A stretch of 6,186 nt of DNA from an uncultured Collinsella sp. (GTDB lineage: Bacteria; Actinomycetota; Coriobacteriia; Coriobacteriales; Coriobacteriaceae): contig CABRFW010000101.1 in assembly GCA_902470265.1 (NCBI GenBank), positions 1-6,186 on the forward strand. The letters are read 5' to 3'. The position numbers and the translations under genes are program-made. Under the pieces are notes generated by a model, which was not told the origin of the DNA, did not search any database, and saw only the letters and a list, made by a program, of their open reading frames with translations. Position 1 is the stretch's first letter. The number at the start of each line of letters is the position of its first letter. Below are positions 1-6,074 of the stretch, piece after piece.

Positions 1-1
1 C

Positions 2-952
2 CACACTGCCGAGGTCACCGTTACCTCCGTGCACATTCCCTCTGATGACCTCAAGGGCCGCATCATTGGCCGCGAGGGTCGCAACATCCGCACCTTCGAG
101 CAGGTTTCCGGCGTCAACCTCGTGATCGACGACACGCCCGAGACCGTCGTTCTTTCGAGCTTCGACCCGGTCCGTCGTGAGACCGCCCGTGTCGCCCTCG
201 AGAACCTCATCGCCGACGGCCGCATTCACCCCGCCCGCATCGAGGAGATGTATCACAAGGCTGCCGACCTGGTTCAGCAGCGCGTGCGCGAGGCAGGCGA
301 GCAGGCTGCCTTCGATACCGGCATCCACGACCTGCACCCCGAGATCGTCAAGACCCTTGGTGCCTTGCGCTACCGTACCTCGTTTGGTCAGAACGTGCTT
401 CAGCACTCCCTCGAGGTCTCTGATCTCTGCGGCGTGATGGCTTCCGAGCTTGGCCTGGACGTTGTGACCGCCAAGCGCGCCGGTCTGCTTCACGACCTGG
501 GCAAGGCAATTGACCACGACGTCGAGGGCCCGCATGCCGTCATCGGCGCCGAGCTCGCCCGTCGTTATGGCGAGAAGCCCGTTATCGTCCACGCTATCGA
601 GGCTCACCATGCCGATGTCGACCCCAACACGGTGCTCGATGTCCTGGTGCAGGCCGCCGATGCTGTCTCAGCCTCTCGCCCCGGTGCCCGTCGCGAGTCT
701 GCCGAGAACTACATCAAGCGCCTTGAGAAGCTCGAGGAGATCGCCAACTCCCATGACGGCGTCGAGCGTACCTATGCCATGCAGGCTGGTCGCGAGGTCC
801 ATGTCATGGTTCAGCCGGACAAGATCTCCGATGCCCAGTCCACGGTTCTGGCTCACGATATCGCCCATCAGATCGAGGAAGAGATGGAGTATCCCGGTCA
901 GGTGCGCGTCGTCGTGATTCGCGAGAGCCGCGCTGTCGATATCGCTAAATAA
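2..952 (+). CDS. rny: Ribonuclease Y, C-terminal part (5' end outside window)
   Basis: RNase Y is a membrane-anchored endoribonuclease that begins mRNA turnover. The frame is open from base 2, giving 316 residues and a natural TAA stop. The family is about 520 residues long, so the N-terminal membrane helix and coiled coil lie upstream of the window. The visible part begins inside the KH RNA-binding domain, with its GxxG loop in GRIIGREGRNIR (visible residues 19-30). The HD phosphohydrolase domain follows, with metal-ligand candidates H135, H164-D165 (LLHDLGKAIDH), H202/H203 and D220 (AADA), then the conserved end RESRAVDIAK. All catalytic positions look intact. The GTG at 29 is an internal valine, not a start. 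Codons favour C-ending forms (three of four Phe are TTC), unlike the genes downstream, which fits high expression. The next gene starts one base after the stop. Identification is secure from close similarity to the Bacillus protein. Confidence 0.97.
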   Translation, partial: HTAEVTVTSVHIPSDDLKGRIIGREGRNIRTFEQVSGVNLVIDDTPETVVLSSFDPVRRETARVALENLIADGRIHPARIEEMYHKAADLVQQRVREAGEQAAFDTGIHDLHPEIVKTLGALRYRTSFGQNVLQHSLEVSDLCGVMASELGLDVVTAKRAGLLHDLGKAIDHDVEGPHAVIGAELARRYGEKPVIVHAIEAHHADVDPNTVLDVLVQAADAVSASRPGARRESAENYIKRLEKLEEIANSHDGVERTYAMQAGREVHVMVQPDKISDAQSTVLAHDIAHQIEEEMEYPGQVRVVVIRESRAVDIAK

Positions 953-953
953 T

Positions 954-2039
954 ATGAGCGACGCGAACGAGCTCATCTCATTTATCGCGTCGATGTCGGG
1001 GGAGGGCAACCTTCGCGTCGAGGAGAACCTTGGCGAGGGGTATGTCCGCCTCCGCGTTTCGGAGGCCGAGCGGCGCCAGGCAAAGCACGACATTCAGCAT
1101 GTCGAGGATATCGTCATCGAAATGCTCCGTAATGCTCGCGATGCCGGCGCCGACAAGGTCTATCTCGCCACGACCAAGGAAGATGGCGTCCGCACGCTTG
1201 TCTTTCTGGATAACGGTTCGGGCGTTCCGCAGGATATGCAAGAGCGAATCTTCGATGCCCGCGTTACCTCCAAGCTCGAGAGCATGAAGATGGACCGTTG
1301 GGGCGTTCACGGTCGTGGCATGGCATTGTTTTCGATCAAGCAGAACACCGACGAGGCCCGTGTGGTCACGTCTGGTGTCGACCTTGGCTCGGCCTTTAAG
1401 GTGAGCGTTGCGGCCGACCGCCTCAGTGAGCGTGCCGATCAGTCCAGCTGGCCCCAGGCCGTCAAGGATGAGGACGGACGTTATGTCTGTGCTCGCGGTC
1501 CGCATAATATTATTCGCGCTGCCTGTGAGTTTGCGCTCGAGGAGTTGCGTGGTTGCGATGTCTATCTTGGTTCTCCGTCTGAGATTGCCGCGACCCTTTA
1601 TGCTCAGGCGTCAAGTCGGCTCGATACGTCTCGTCTCCTGTTTATTGATGATGAGAGCGAGCTTCCGGTTGTCGATCGTTTAGGCCTTGCCTCTGATGCC
1701 GAGGACTTTATTCGTATTTGTTCGGGTTTGGGTCTTGAGATGTCCGAGCGCACGGCCCATCGCATTTTGGCAGGGCAGATTAAGCCCGTTCGCGGTGTGA
1801 CTGCGCGTCTGCTGCGCGAGCGTGACTCATCCTCGCATGCGCCGGCTCCTGTCGATCTCGCGAAGGATCGTCGTGGGCTGCGTATTGCCAAGGATGACAT
1901 GGCACAGTTTTCGCGTGCTGTGGAGCGCGACTTTAATGACCTTGCCGCCCGGTACTATCTCAATCTTTGCGGCGACCCAAAGATCCGTGTTTCGCGTGAT
2001 CGAATCACCGTGACCTTCGATCTTGCCAAAGAGGAATAG
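954..2039 (+). CDS. GHKL-superfamily ATPase of unknown role (GHL/MutL-GyrB-like motifs)
   Basis: This 361-residue soluble protein has a GHKL ATP-binding fold in about residues 45-155. The N box is E56-x-x-x-N60-x-x-D63-A64, the G1 box is DNGSG (86-90), IFD lies at 99-101, TSKL at 105-108 and the G2 lid is GVHGRGMAL (117-125). A glutamate four residues before the Mg-binding Asn is typical of ATP-hydrolysing GHL proteins such as GyrB, MutL and Hsp90. No HisKA dimerisation or phospho-acceptor domain, membrane helix or signal peptide is visible. Residues from about 180 to 361 are a charged, probably mostly helical region that I do not recognise. The ATG at 954 follows the rny stop by one base with no clear Shine-Dalgarno sequence, so translation is probably coupled to rny. 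The gene lies between rny and spoVS, which suggests a role in RNA metabolism or cell fate, but this is inference only. A degenerate anti-sigma-type kinase is a less likely alternative. Confidence 0.88.
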   Translation: MSDANELISFIASMSGEGNLRVEENLGEGYVRLRVSEAERRQAKHDIQHVEDIVIEMLRNARDAGADKVYLATTKEDGVRTLVFLDNGSGVPQDMQERIFDARVTSKLESMKMDRWGVHGRGMALFSIKQNTDEARVVTSGVDLGSAFKVSVAADRLSERADQSSWPQAVKDEDGRYVCARGPHNIIRAACEFALEELRGCDVYLGSPSEIAATLYAQASSRLDTSRLLFIDDESELPVVDRLGLASDAEDFIRICSGLGLEMSERTAHRILAGQIKPVRGVTARLLRERDSSSHAPAPVDLAKDRRGLRIAKDDMAQFSRAVERDFNDLAARYYLNLCGDPKIRVSRDRITVTFDLAKEE

Positions 2040-2045
2040 TGCCTT

Positions 2046-2063
2046 TACCGAGTCCACTCGGTA
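2046..2063 (+). other. Stem-loop after the ATPase gene
   Basis: TACCGAG (2046-2052) pairs perfectly with CTCGGTA (2057-2063) around the loop TCCA, giving a seven-base-pair stem. It begins seven bases after the ATPase stop codon. No run of T follows, so it is not a canonical intrinsic terminator. It may protect a 3' end, attenuate transcription weakly or be part of a regulatory site. Confidence 0.45.
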
Positions 2064-2079
2064 CGATAAAGTTATTGCA

Positions 2080-2099
2080 GTTAAAACGTACTTTTAAAC
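2080..2099. repeat. Imperfect 20-bp AT-rich palindrome before spoVS
   Basis: The segment GTTAAAACGTACTTTTAAAC equals its own reverse complement at 16 of 20 positions (8 of 10 pairs), centred on GTAC. It ends two bases before the spoVS Shine-Dalgarno sequence. Its size and symmetry would suit a dimeric DNA-binding regulator, but in AT-rich sequence such symmetry can arise by chance. Confidence 0.3.
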
Positions 2100-2101
2100 G
2101 C

Positions 2102-2106
2102 AGGAG
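2102..2106 (+). promoter_or_regulatory. spoVS ribosome binding site
   Basis: AGGAG lies seven bases before the ATG at 2114. It fixes the start of spoVS there rather than at the upstream in-frame GTG at 2039, which overlaps the ATPase stop and would add 25 residues absent from the family. Confidence 0.8.
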
Positions 2107-2113
2107 TTTCTTC

Positions 2114-2431
2114 ATGGATTGCCTGAAGGTATCAAGCAAATCATCGCCCGCGTCCGTTGCCGGCGCCATCGCCGGCATGGTCAAGGATGGTGTACCCGTC
2201 AACATCCAGTGTGTCGGTGCCGGTGCTGTCAACCAGGCCATTAAGGCCGTTGCTATCGCGCGCGGTTTTTTGATTCCAACCGGTTTTGATATTTCCTGCG
2301 CGCCTGTGTTCTCCGACATCCTCATTAACGGGGAGTCGCGCACGGCCATCCGCCTTTCTATCTACGTTCACCAGATCAATCGAGCTGCTATGGATAACGT
2401 CGTCATGGATGATGTTAAGCCTGTGGCATAG
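2114..2431 (+). CDS. spoVS: SpoVS-family protein (stage V sporulation protein S-like)
   Basis: SpoVS is a small Alba-like protein that affects septation and spore-coat development in Bacillus. Its molecular target is unknown, though the fold suggests nucleic-acid binding. The reading frame from the ATG at 2114 gives 105 residues and opens with MDCLKVSSKSSPASVAG, nearly the Bacillus sequence. The family core follows: a GAGAVNQAIKAVAIARGF segment (about residues 35-52), then the FSDI strand and ESRTAIRLS. The usual family length is about 86 residues. About 20 extra residues (YVHQINRAAM onward) form an acidic tail not seen in the Bacillus protein. A good AGGAG site supports the start, and the longer frame from 2039 is rejected. 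SpoVS is also found outside spore formers, so its presence does not imply sporulation. It is probably transcribed with its neighbours, 74 bases after the ATPase gene and 45 bases before miaB. Confidence 0.95.
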   Translation: MDCLKVSSKSSPASVAGAIAGMVKDGVPVNIQCVGAGAVNQAIKAVAIARGFLIPTGFDISCAPVFSDILINGESRTAIRLSIYVHQINRAAMDNVVMDDVKPVA

Positions 2432-2476
2432 CTTCTGCTTGCCTCGTTTCGCTCCCCATCGTTAGGACTTATGCAC

Positions 2477-3847
2477 ATGGACCAGCGTTCCGTACGCGAT
2501 ATTCTTGCCGGTAAAACCTACTTTATCCGCACCTTTGGCTGTCAGATGAATCAGCACGACTCCGAGCGTGTGAGCGGTCTGCTTGATTCGTATGGCTGCC
2601 TCATGGCGCTCGATCCCGAGCATGCCGATATCGTTGTCTTCATGACATGCTGTGTGCGTGAGGCCGCCGATACTCGCCTGTACGGTCAGTGCAATTCCTG
2701 CAAAAGCCTGCCGCCTTCGCCTTCGGGCAAGCGTGTGGTTGCCGTGGGCGGCTGTATCGCGCAGCGTGATGGAGAGGGCCTGCTCACCAACGTCGATAAC
2801 GTCAATGTCATCTTTGGCACGCATTCCATCGCACATGTGGCCGAGCTCATTGCCGAGGCGTTCCTTGATGGTAAGCGTCATATCCGCACCAATGAGCATG
2901 AGGATACGGATGCCATGAGCATGCCGTGGCATCGCGAGACCCAGTATCACGCCTGGGTGCCCATCATGACAGGCTGCAATAATTTCTGCACCTATTGCAT
3001 CGTGCCGTACGTGCGCGGTCGCGAAAAAAGTCGCCCCTTCGAGGAGATTGTCGACGAGGTGACCGGTTTGGTGCGCCAGGGCGTGCGTGAGATTACGCTG
3101 CTGGGCCAAAACGTTAACTCATATGGTCGCGATCTGTTTGGCAAGCCGCGTTTTGCCGATCTGCTGCGTGCCGTGGGCGATACGGGTGTGGAGCGCATCT
3201 TCTTTACGTCTTCGCATCCCAAGGATCTGCTCCCCGAGACCATCGACGCCATGGCCGAGACGCCTGCCGTTATGCCGCAGTTGCACCTGGCCGTCCAGTC
3301 AGGTTCGACACGGATCCTCAAAGAGATGAATCGCCGTTATACACGCGAGGACTATCTGGGCCTGGTCGATCGCATTCGCAACCGCATGCCCGATATCGCG
3401 CTCTCGACCGACATTATCGTTGGCTTCCCGGGCGAGACTGAAGAAGACTTTGAGCAGACGCTCTCACTTGCCGAGACGGTCCGCTATGCTCAGGCCTATA
3501 CCTTCATCTATTCCAAGCGCGCCGGTACCCCGGCCGCCGAGATTGACGATCCTACGCCGCATGAGGTTATTCTCGAGCGTTTCAACCGCCTGGTTAAGGT
3601 TATCGAGACCACGGCGCACGAGTACAACCAGGGTGAGCTTCATACTGTGGTGCCGGCGCTCATTGAGGGAACGAGTAAAAAGAACGACGCGGTCCTGCTG
3701 GGCAAGAGTCCCAAGAATCAGACCGTGCATGCGCCTATCCCCGAGGGTTACAGCATCGATCAGCTTGTTGGCAAGATCGTTGATGTTGACGTTGACGTTG
3801 CCAAGACCTGGTATTTGTCCGGCTCCGTTGTGGGCGAGCCGCGCTAA
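2477..3847 (+). CDS. miaB: tRNA-2-methylthio-N6-(isopentenyl)adenosine-37 methylthiotransferase MiaB
   Basis: MiaB is a radical-SAM enzyme that adds a methylthio group to C2 of i6A37 in tRNAs reading UNN codons. From the ATG at 2477 the protein has 456 residues. The N-terminal UPF0004 domain carries the auxiliary [4Fe-4S] cysteines C22 (FGCQMN), C58 (TCCVRE) and C93 (GGCIAQ). The radical-SAM motif CNNFCTYC supplies C167, C171 and C174. The GFPGETEEDF segment is typical of the family, and a TRAM RNA-binding domain occupies about residues 385-452. There are two possible starts, ATG 2471 and ATG 2477. The upstream TAGGA sequence (AGGA 2464-2467) lies only three bases before the first but nine before the second, so I prefer 2477; starting at 2471 would add Met-His. 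Oddities are an extra CNSC pair at C72/C75 and a double Cys at 58-59. The stop codon overlaps the miaA start. Confidence 0.97.
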   Translation: MDQRSVRDILAGKTYFIRTFGCQMNQHDSERVSGLLDSYGCLMALDPEHADIVVFMTCCVREAADTRLYGQCNSCKSLPPSPSGKRVVAVGGCIAQRDGEGLLTNVDNVNVIFGTHSIAHVAELIAEAFLDGKRHIRTNEHEDTDAMSMPWHRETQYHAWVPIMTGCNNFCTYCIVPYVRGREKSRPFEEIVDEVTGLVRQGVREITLLGQNVNSYGRDLFGKPRFADLLRAVGDTGVERIFFTSSHPKDLLPETIDAMAETPAVMPQLHLAVQSGSTRILKEMNRRYTREDYLGLVDRIRNRMPDIALSTDIIVGFPGETEEDFEQTLSLAETVRYAQAYTFIYSKRAGTPAAEIDDPTPHEVILERFNRLVKVIETTAHEYNQGELHTVVPALIEGTSKKNDAVLLGKSPKNQTVHAPIPEGYSIDQLVGKIVDVDVDVAKTWYLSGSVVGEPR

Positions 3848-4785
3848 TGGTTTCTCCCGGGGCAGGTCTTTCCGCCGTTGCGATCGTCGGTCCGACGGCG
3901 GTTGGTAAGAGTGATGTTGCCGACCGTTTGGCCGCTCGTCTTTCGTCCGAAGTGCTGTCGTGCGATGCGATGCAAATCTATCGCGGCATGGACATCGGTA
4001 CCGCAAAGATGGCGCCCGATGAGTGTACGGCGCCGCTGCGTCTCGTCGACATTGTAGAGCCGGGTGTGGCATATTCTGCTGCGCTTTATCAGGCTGACGC
4101 TCGCGCGCATGTTGAACGTCTCATTGGTTCGGGTTGTCTGCCGGTTTTTTGCGGAGGTACGGGGCTGTATCTCAAGGCCGCCCTCGATGAGATGGACTTT
4201 CCCTCGGGTGAACTTGAGGACGATCGCCGTGTGGGCTATCAGGAGCTTGCCGAGCGTATTGGCGAGGAAGAACTGCATGCCCTGCTTGCCGAGCGCGATC
4301 CAGAATCAGCTGCTGTTATTCATCCGCATAACGTGCGGCGTGTGATTCGCGCGCTCGAAATGCACGATGATGGCGTTTCCTATGCGCAGCAAAAGTCGCA
4401 GTTTAGTGTTCCGCGCGAGCATTATCATGCGTTATGGTTTGGCCTGACGCGAAATCGCGAGGTGCTCTATGAACGCATTAACCTACGTGTCGATGTGATG
4501 TTTGAGCAGGGTCTTGTTGATGAGGTTCGCGGTCTTATGGACCAGGGGCTGGGAGATGCCCTGACTTCGATGCAGGCAATTGGCTATAAAGAGATCATCG
4601 ATGCTTTCAATGGCGTGACGAGCATGGATGAGGCTCGCGAACTCATTAAGATGCGTTCGCGTCGCTATGCCAAACGTCAGCTTTCGTGGTTTAAGCGCGA
4701 TGACCGTATCGTGTGGTTTGATATGGACGAGTTTACGATCGATGAGGTCGTTGAGGACATCCTGCATCGTATTGAGGCTGCCTAA
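3847..4785 (+). CDS. miaA: tRNA dimethylallyltransferase MiaA
   Basis: MiaA transfers a dimethylallyl group from DMAPP to N6 of A37 in tRNAs reading UNN codons. It makes the i6A substrate that MiaB then methylthiolates, so the two adjacent genes encode consecutive steps. The 312-residue length is normal. The P-loop is GPTAVGKS (15-22). The substrate motif is CDAMQIYRGMDIGTAK (39-54), with the conserved Asp at D40 followed by Ala instead of the Ser of Escherichia coli. Other family signatures are CGGTGLYLKA, IHPHNVRRVIRALE, AIGYKEI and RRYAKRQLSWFKRD. The ATG at 3847 shares its A with the miaB TAA (TAATG), and only a weak ribosome site precedes it, so translational coupling is likely. The gene ends in the same TAATG arrangement with hflX. 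Confidence 0.97.
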   Translation: MVSPGAGLSAVAIVGPTAVGKSDVADRLAARLSSEVLSCDAMQIYRGMDIGTAKMAPDECTAPLRLVDIVEPGVAYSAALYQADARAHVERLIGSGCLPVFCGGTGLYLKAALDEMDFPSGELEDDRRVGYQELAERIGEEELHALLAERDPESAAVIHPHNVRRVIRALEMHDDGVSYAQQKSQFSVPREHYHALWFGLTRNREVLYERINLRVDVMFEQGLVDEVRGLMDQGLGDALTSMQAIGYKEIIDAFNGVTSMDEARELIKMRSRRYAKRQLSWFKRDDRIVWFDMDEFTIDEVVEDILHRIEAA

Positions 4786-6074
4786 TGGCCCGTTTCCCCC
4801 TTGTTCCCACGGCACCCGAGCCCGAGCGTGCCATTTTGGTTGGTGTTGAGTGGCGCGACAATGCATGGCCACTCGATCGATCGCTCGATGAGCTGGAGCG
4901 CCTTGCCCACACGGCTGGTGCCCAGTGCGTGGCTCGCTTGTCTCAGCGTTTGGTAAAGCCGTATCCCAAATCATTTATCGGTTCCGGTAAGGTAGAGGAG
5001 CTGTGCGGTCTGGTACATCGCATGGATGCCGATGTCGTTATTTTTGACGACGACCTGACGCCCTCGCAGCAATCCTATTTGGAGAAAGCCGTGGGCGAGC
5101 CGGTAAAGATTATCGATCGTACGGCACTGATCTTGGATATCTTTGGCCTGCATGCTCAGACGCGTGAGGGACGCCTACAGGTACAGCTGGCGCAGCTTCA
5201 ATATCTGTTGCCTCGTCTGCGCGGCATGTGGAGCCATCTCGCCAAGGAACAGACGCGCGGCGGCATCGGCTCACGCTTTGGTCAGGGCGAAAGTCAGCTC
5301 GAGGTCGACCGTCGCCTCATTCGTAATAAGATCGCTGCGCTTCGTCGTGAGATCAAGCAGGTTGAACAGCGTCGTGATGTTCAATCCAAGAGTCGTATTG
5401 AGTCACCGGCGTTTCGCGTCGCGTTAGCCGGTTATACCAATGCCGGTAAATCGACGTTGCTCAATCGCCTGACAGGCTCTACGGTACTTTCGCAGGACAA
5501 GCTGTTTGCTACGCTCGACCCGACGACGCGTTCGTATCGCCTGCCCGGCGGTCGCGGAATGACGATTACCGATACCGTCGGCTTTATTCAAAAGCTGCCG
5601 CATGGTCTTGTCGATGCCTTTAAATCGACGCTGTCCGAGGTGTTGGGTGCCGATCTAATTCTCAAAGTCGTAGATGCGTCTGACGAGGACTATGAGCGAC
5701 AGCTGGAGGCTGTCGACCGCGTGCTTGATGAGATCGGCGCCGGAGAGCGCCTAACGCTGACCGTATTCAATAAAATCGATCTTCTCGATAGCGTTGATCG
5801 ATTAAGTTTCCGTCGTCGTTTTCCGGAAGCCGTTCTGTTCTCGGCCCAAACGGGCGAGGGGCTCGACGATCTCGTCGATCGCATTGCTCGCGAGGCAGCT
5901 GCCACCGATGTACTGCTTTCAGCCGACATTCCATATCGTGAAGGTGCGCTCATTACACTCGTGCATGAGCAGGGGACCCTTTTGCATGAGGAATATCTTG
6001 AGGATGGCGTTCGTATTGTGGCGAAACTGCCGGCTCGTGTCGCACCGCGGCTCGAGCGTTATCGCACCGAGTAG
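4785..6074 (+). CDS. hflX: GTPase HflX
   Basis: HflX is a translational GTPase-like protein that binds the large ribosomal subunit and can split stalled ribosomes during stress. The 429-residue protein has the HflX-specific N-terminal domain (about 15-200), including the glycine-rich, RNA-contacting loop TRGGIGSRFGQGESQLEVDR, and a coiled segment before the G domain. G motifs are complete: G1 GYTNAGKS (216-223), G2 in LDPTTR, G3 DTVGF (263-267), G4 NKID (329-332) and G5 FSAQTGEG. A short C-terminal domain follows. The start ATG shares its A with the miaA TAA, and GAGG (4774-4777) lies seven bases upstream, so this start is well supported. HflX often follows miaA in other bacteria. The last 16 bases overlap the end of a convergent minus-strand gene. 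Confidence 0.97.
   Translation: MARFPLVPTAPEPERAILVGVEWRDNAWPLDRSLDELERLAHTAGAQCVARLSQRLVKPYPKSFIGSGKVEELCGLVHRMDADVVIFDDDLTPSQQSYLEKAVGEPVKIIDRTALILDIFGLHAQTREGRLQVQLAQLQYLLPRLRGMWSHLAKEQTRGGIGSRFGQGESQLEVDRRLIRNKIAALRREIKQVEQRRDVQSKSRIESPAFRVALAGYTNAGKSTLLNRLTGSTVLSQDKLFATLDPTTRSYRLPGGRGMTITDTVGFIQKLPHGLVDAFKSTLSEVLGADLILKVVDASDEDYERQLEAVDRVLDEIGAGERLTLTVFNKIDLLDSVDRLSFRRRFPEAVLFSAQTGEGLDDLVDRIAREAAATDVLLSADIPYREGALITLVHEQGTLLHEEYLEDGVRIVAKLPARVAPRLERYRTE

Larger units (their letters stand above)
2040..2113 (+). promoter_or_regulatory. AT-rich leader upstream of spoVS, possible promoter or operator
   Basis: This is the longest gene-free gap on the plus strand. Bases 2064-2099 are only about 28% GC (10 of 36), in sharp contrast to the flanking GC-rich genes. 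The segment contains a perfect hairpin (2046-2063), an imperfect palindrome (2080-2099) and the spoVS ribosome binding site. The best sigma-70-like pair I can find is TTTACC (2044-2049) and TAAAGT (2067-2072) with 17-base spacing. Each matches only four of six consensus bases, so the promoter call is weak. A separate or adjustable start of transcription for spoVS-miaB-miaA-hflX is plausible but unproven. Confidence 0.35.

Noticed and set aside
978..1505. 175-codon minus-strand frame inside the ATPase gene
   Set aside because: It lies opposite the motif-bearing ATPase frame and looks like a mirror of the codon pattern. There is no independent evidence for it.
2039..2113. Longer spoVS start at the GTG at 2039
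   Set aside because: The added 25 residues have no counterpart in the family and run through the AT-rich leader, whereas ATG 2114 has a well-placed AGGAG.
2462..3109. 215-codon open frame on the minus strand across miaB
   Set aside because: It lies entirely opposite a clear miaB, has no recognisable domain and no ribosome site, and is explained by codon bias in GC-rich DNA.
3781..3801. Short tandem repeat of TTGACG near the end of miaB
   Set aside because: It encodes an alternating Val-Asp strand of the TRAM domain and is too short to be a functional DNA repeat.
3464..4072. 202-codon minus-strand frame across the miaB/miaA junction
   Set aside because: It runs opposite two certain genes, and its product is low-complexity and rich in Arg and His with no family resemblance.
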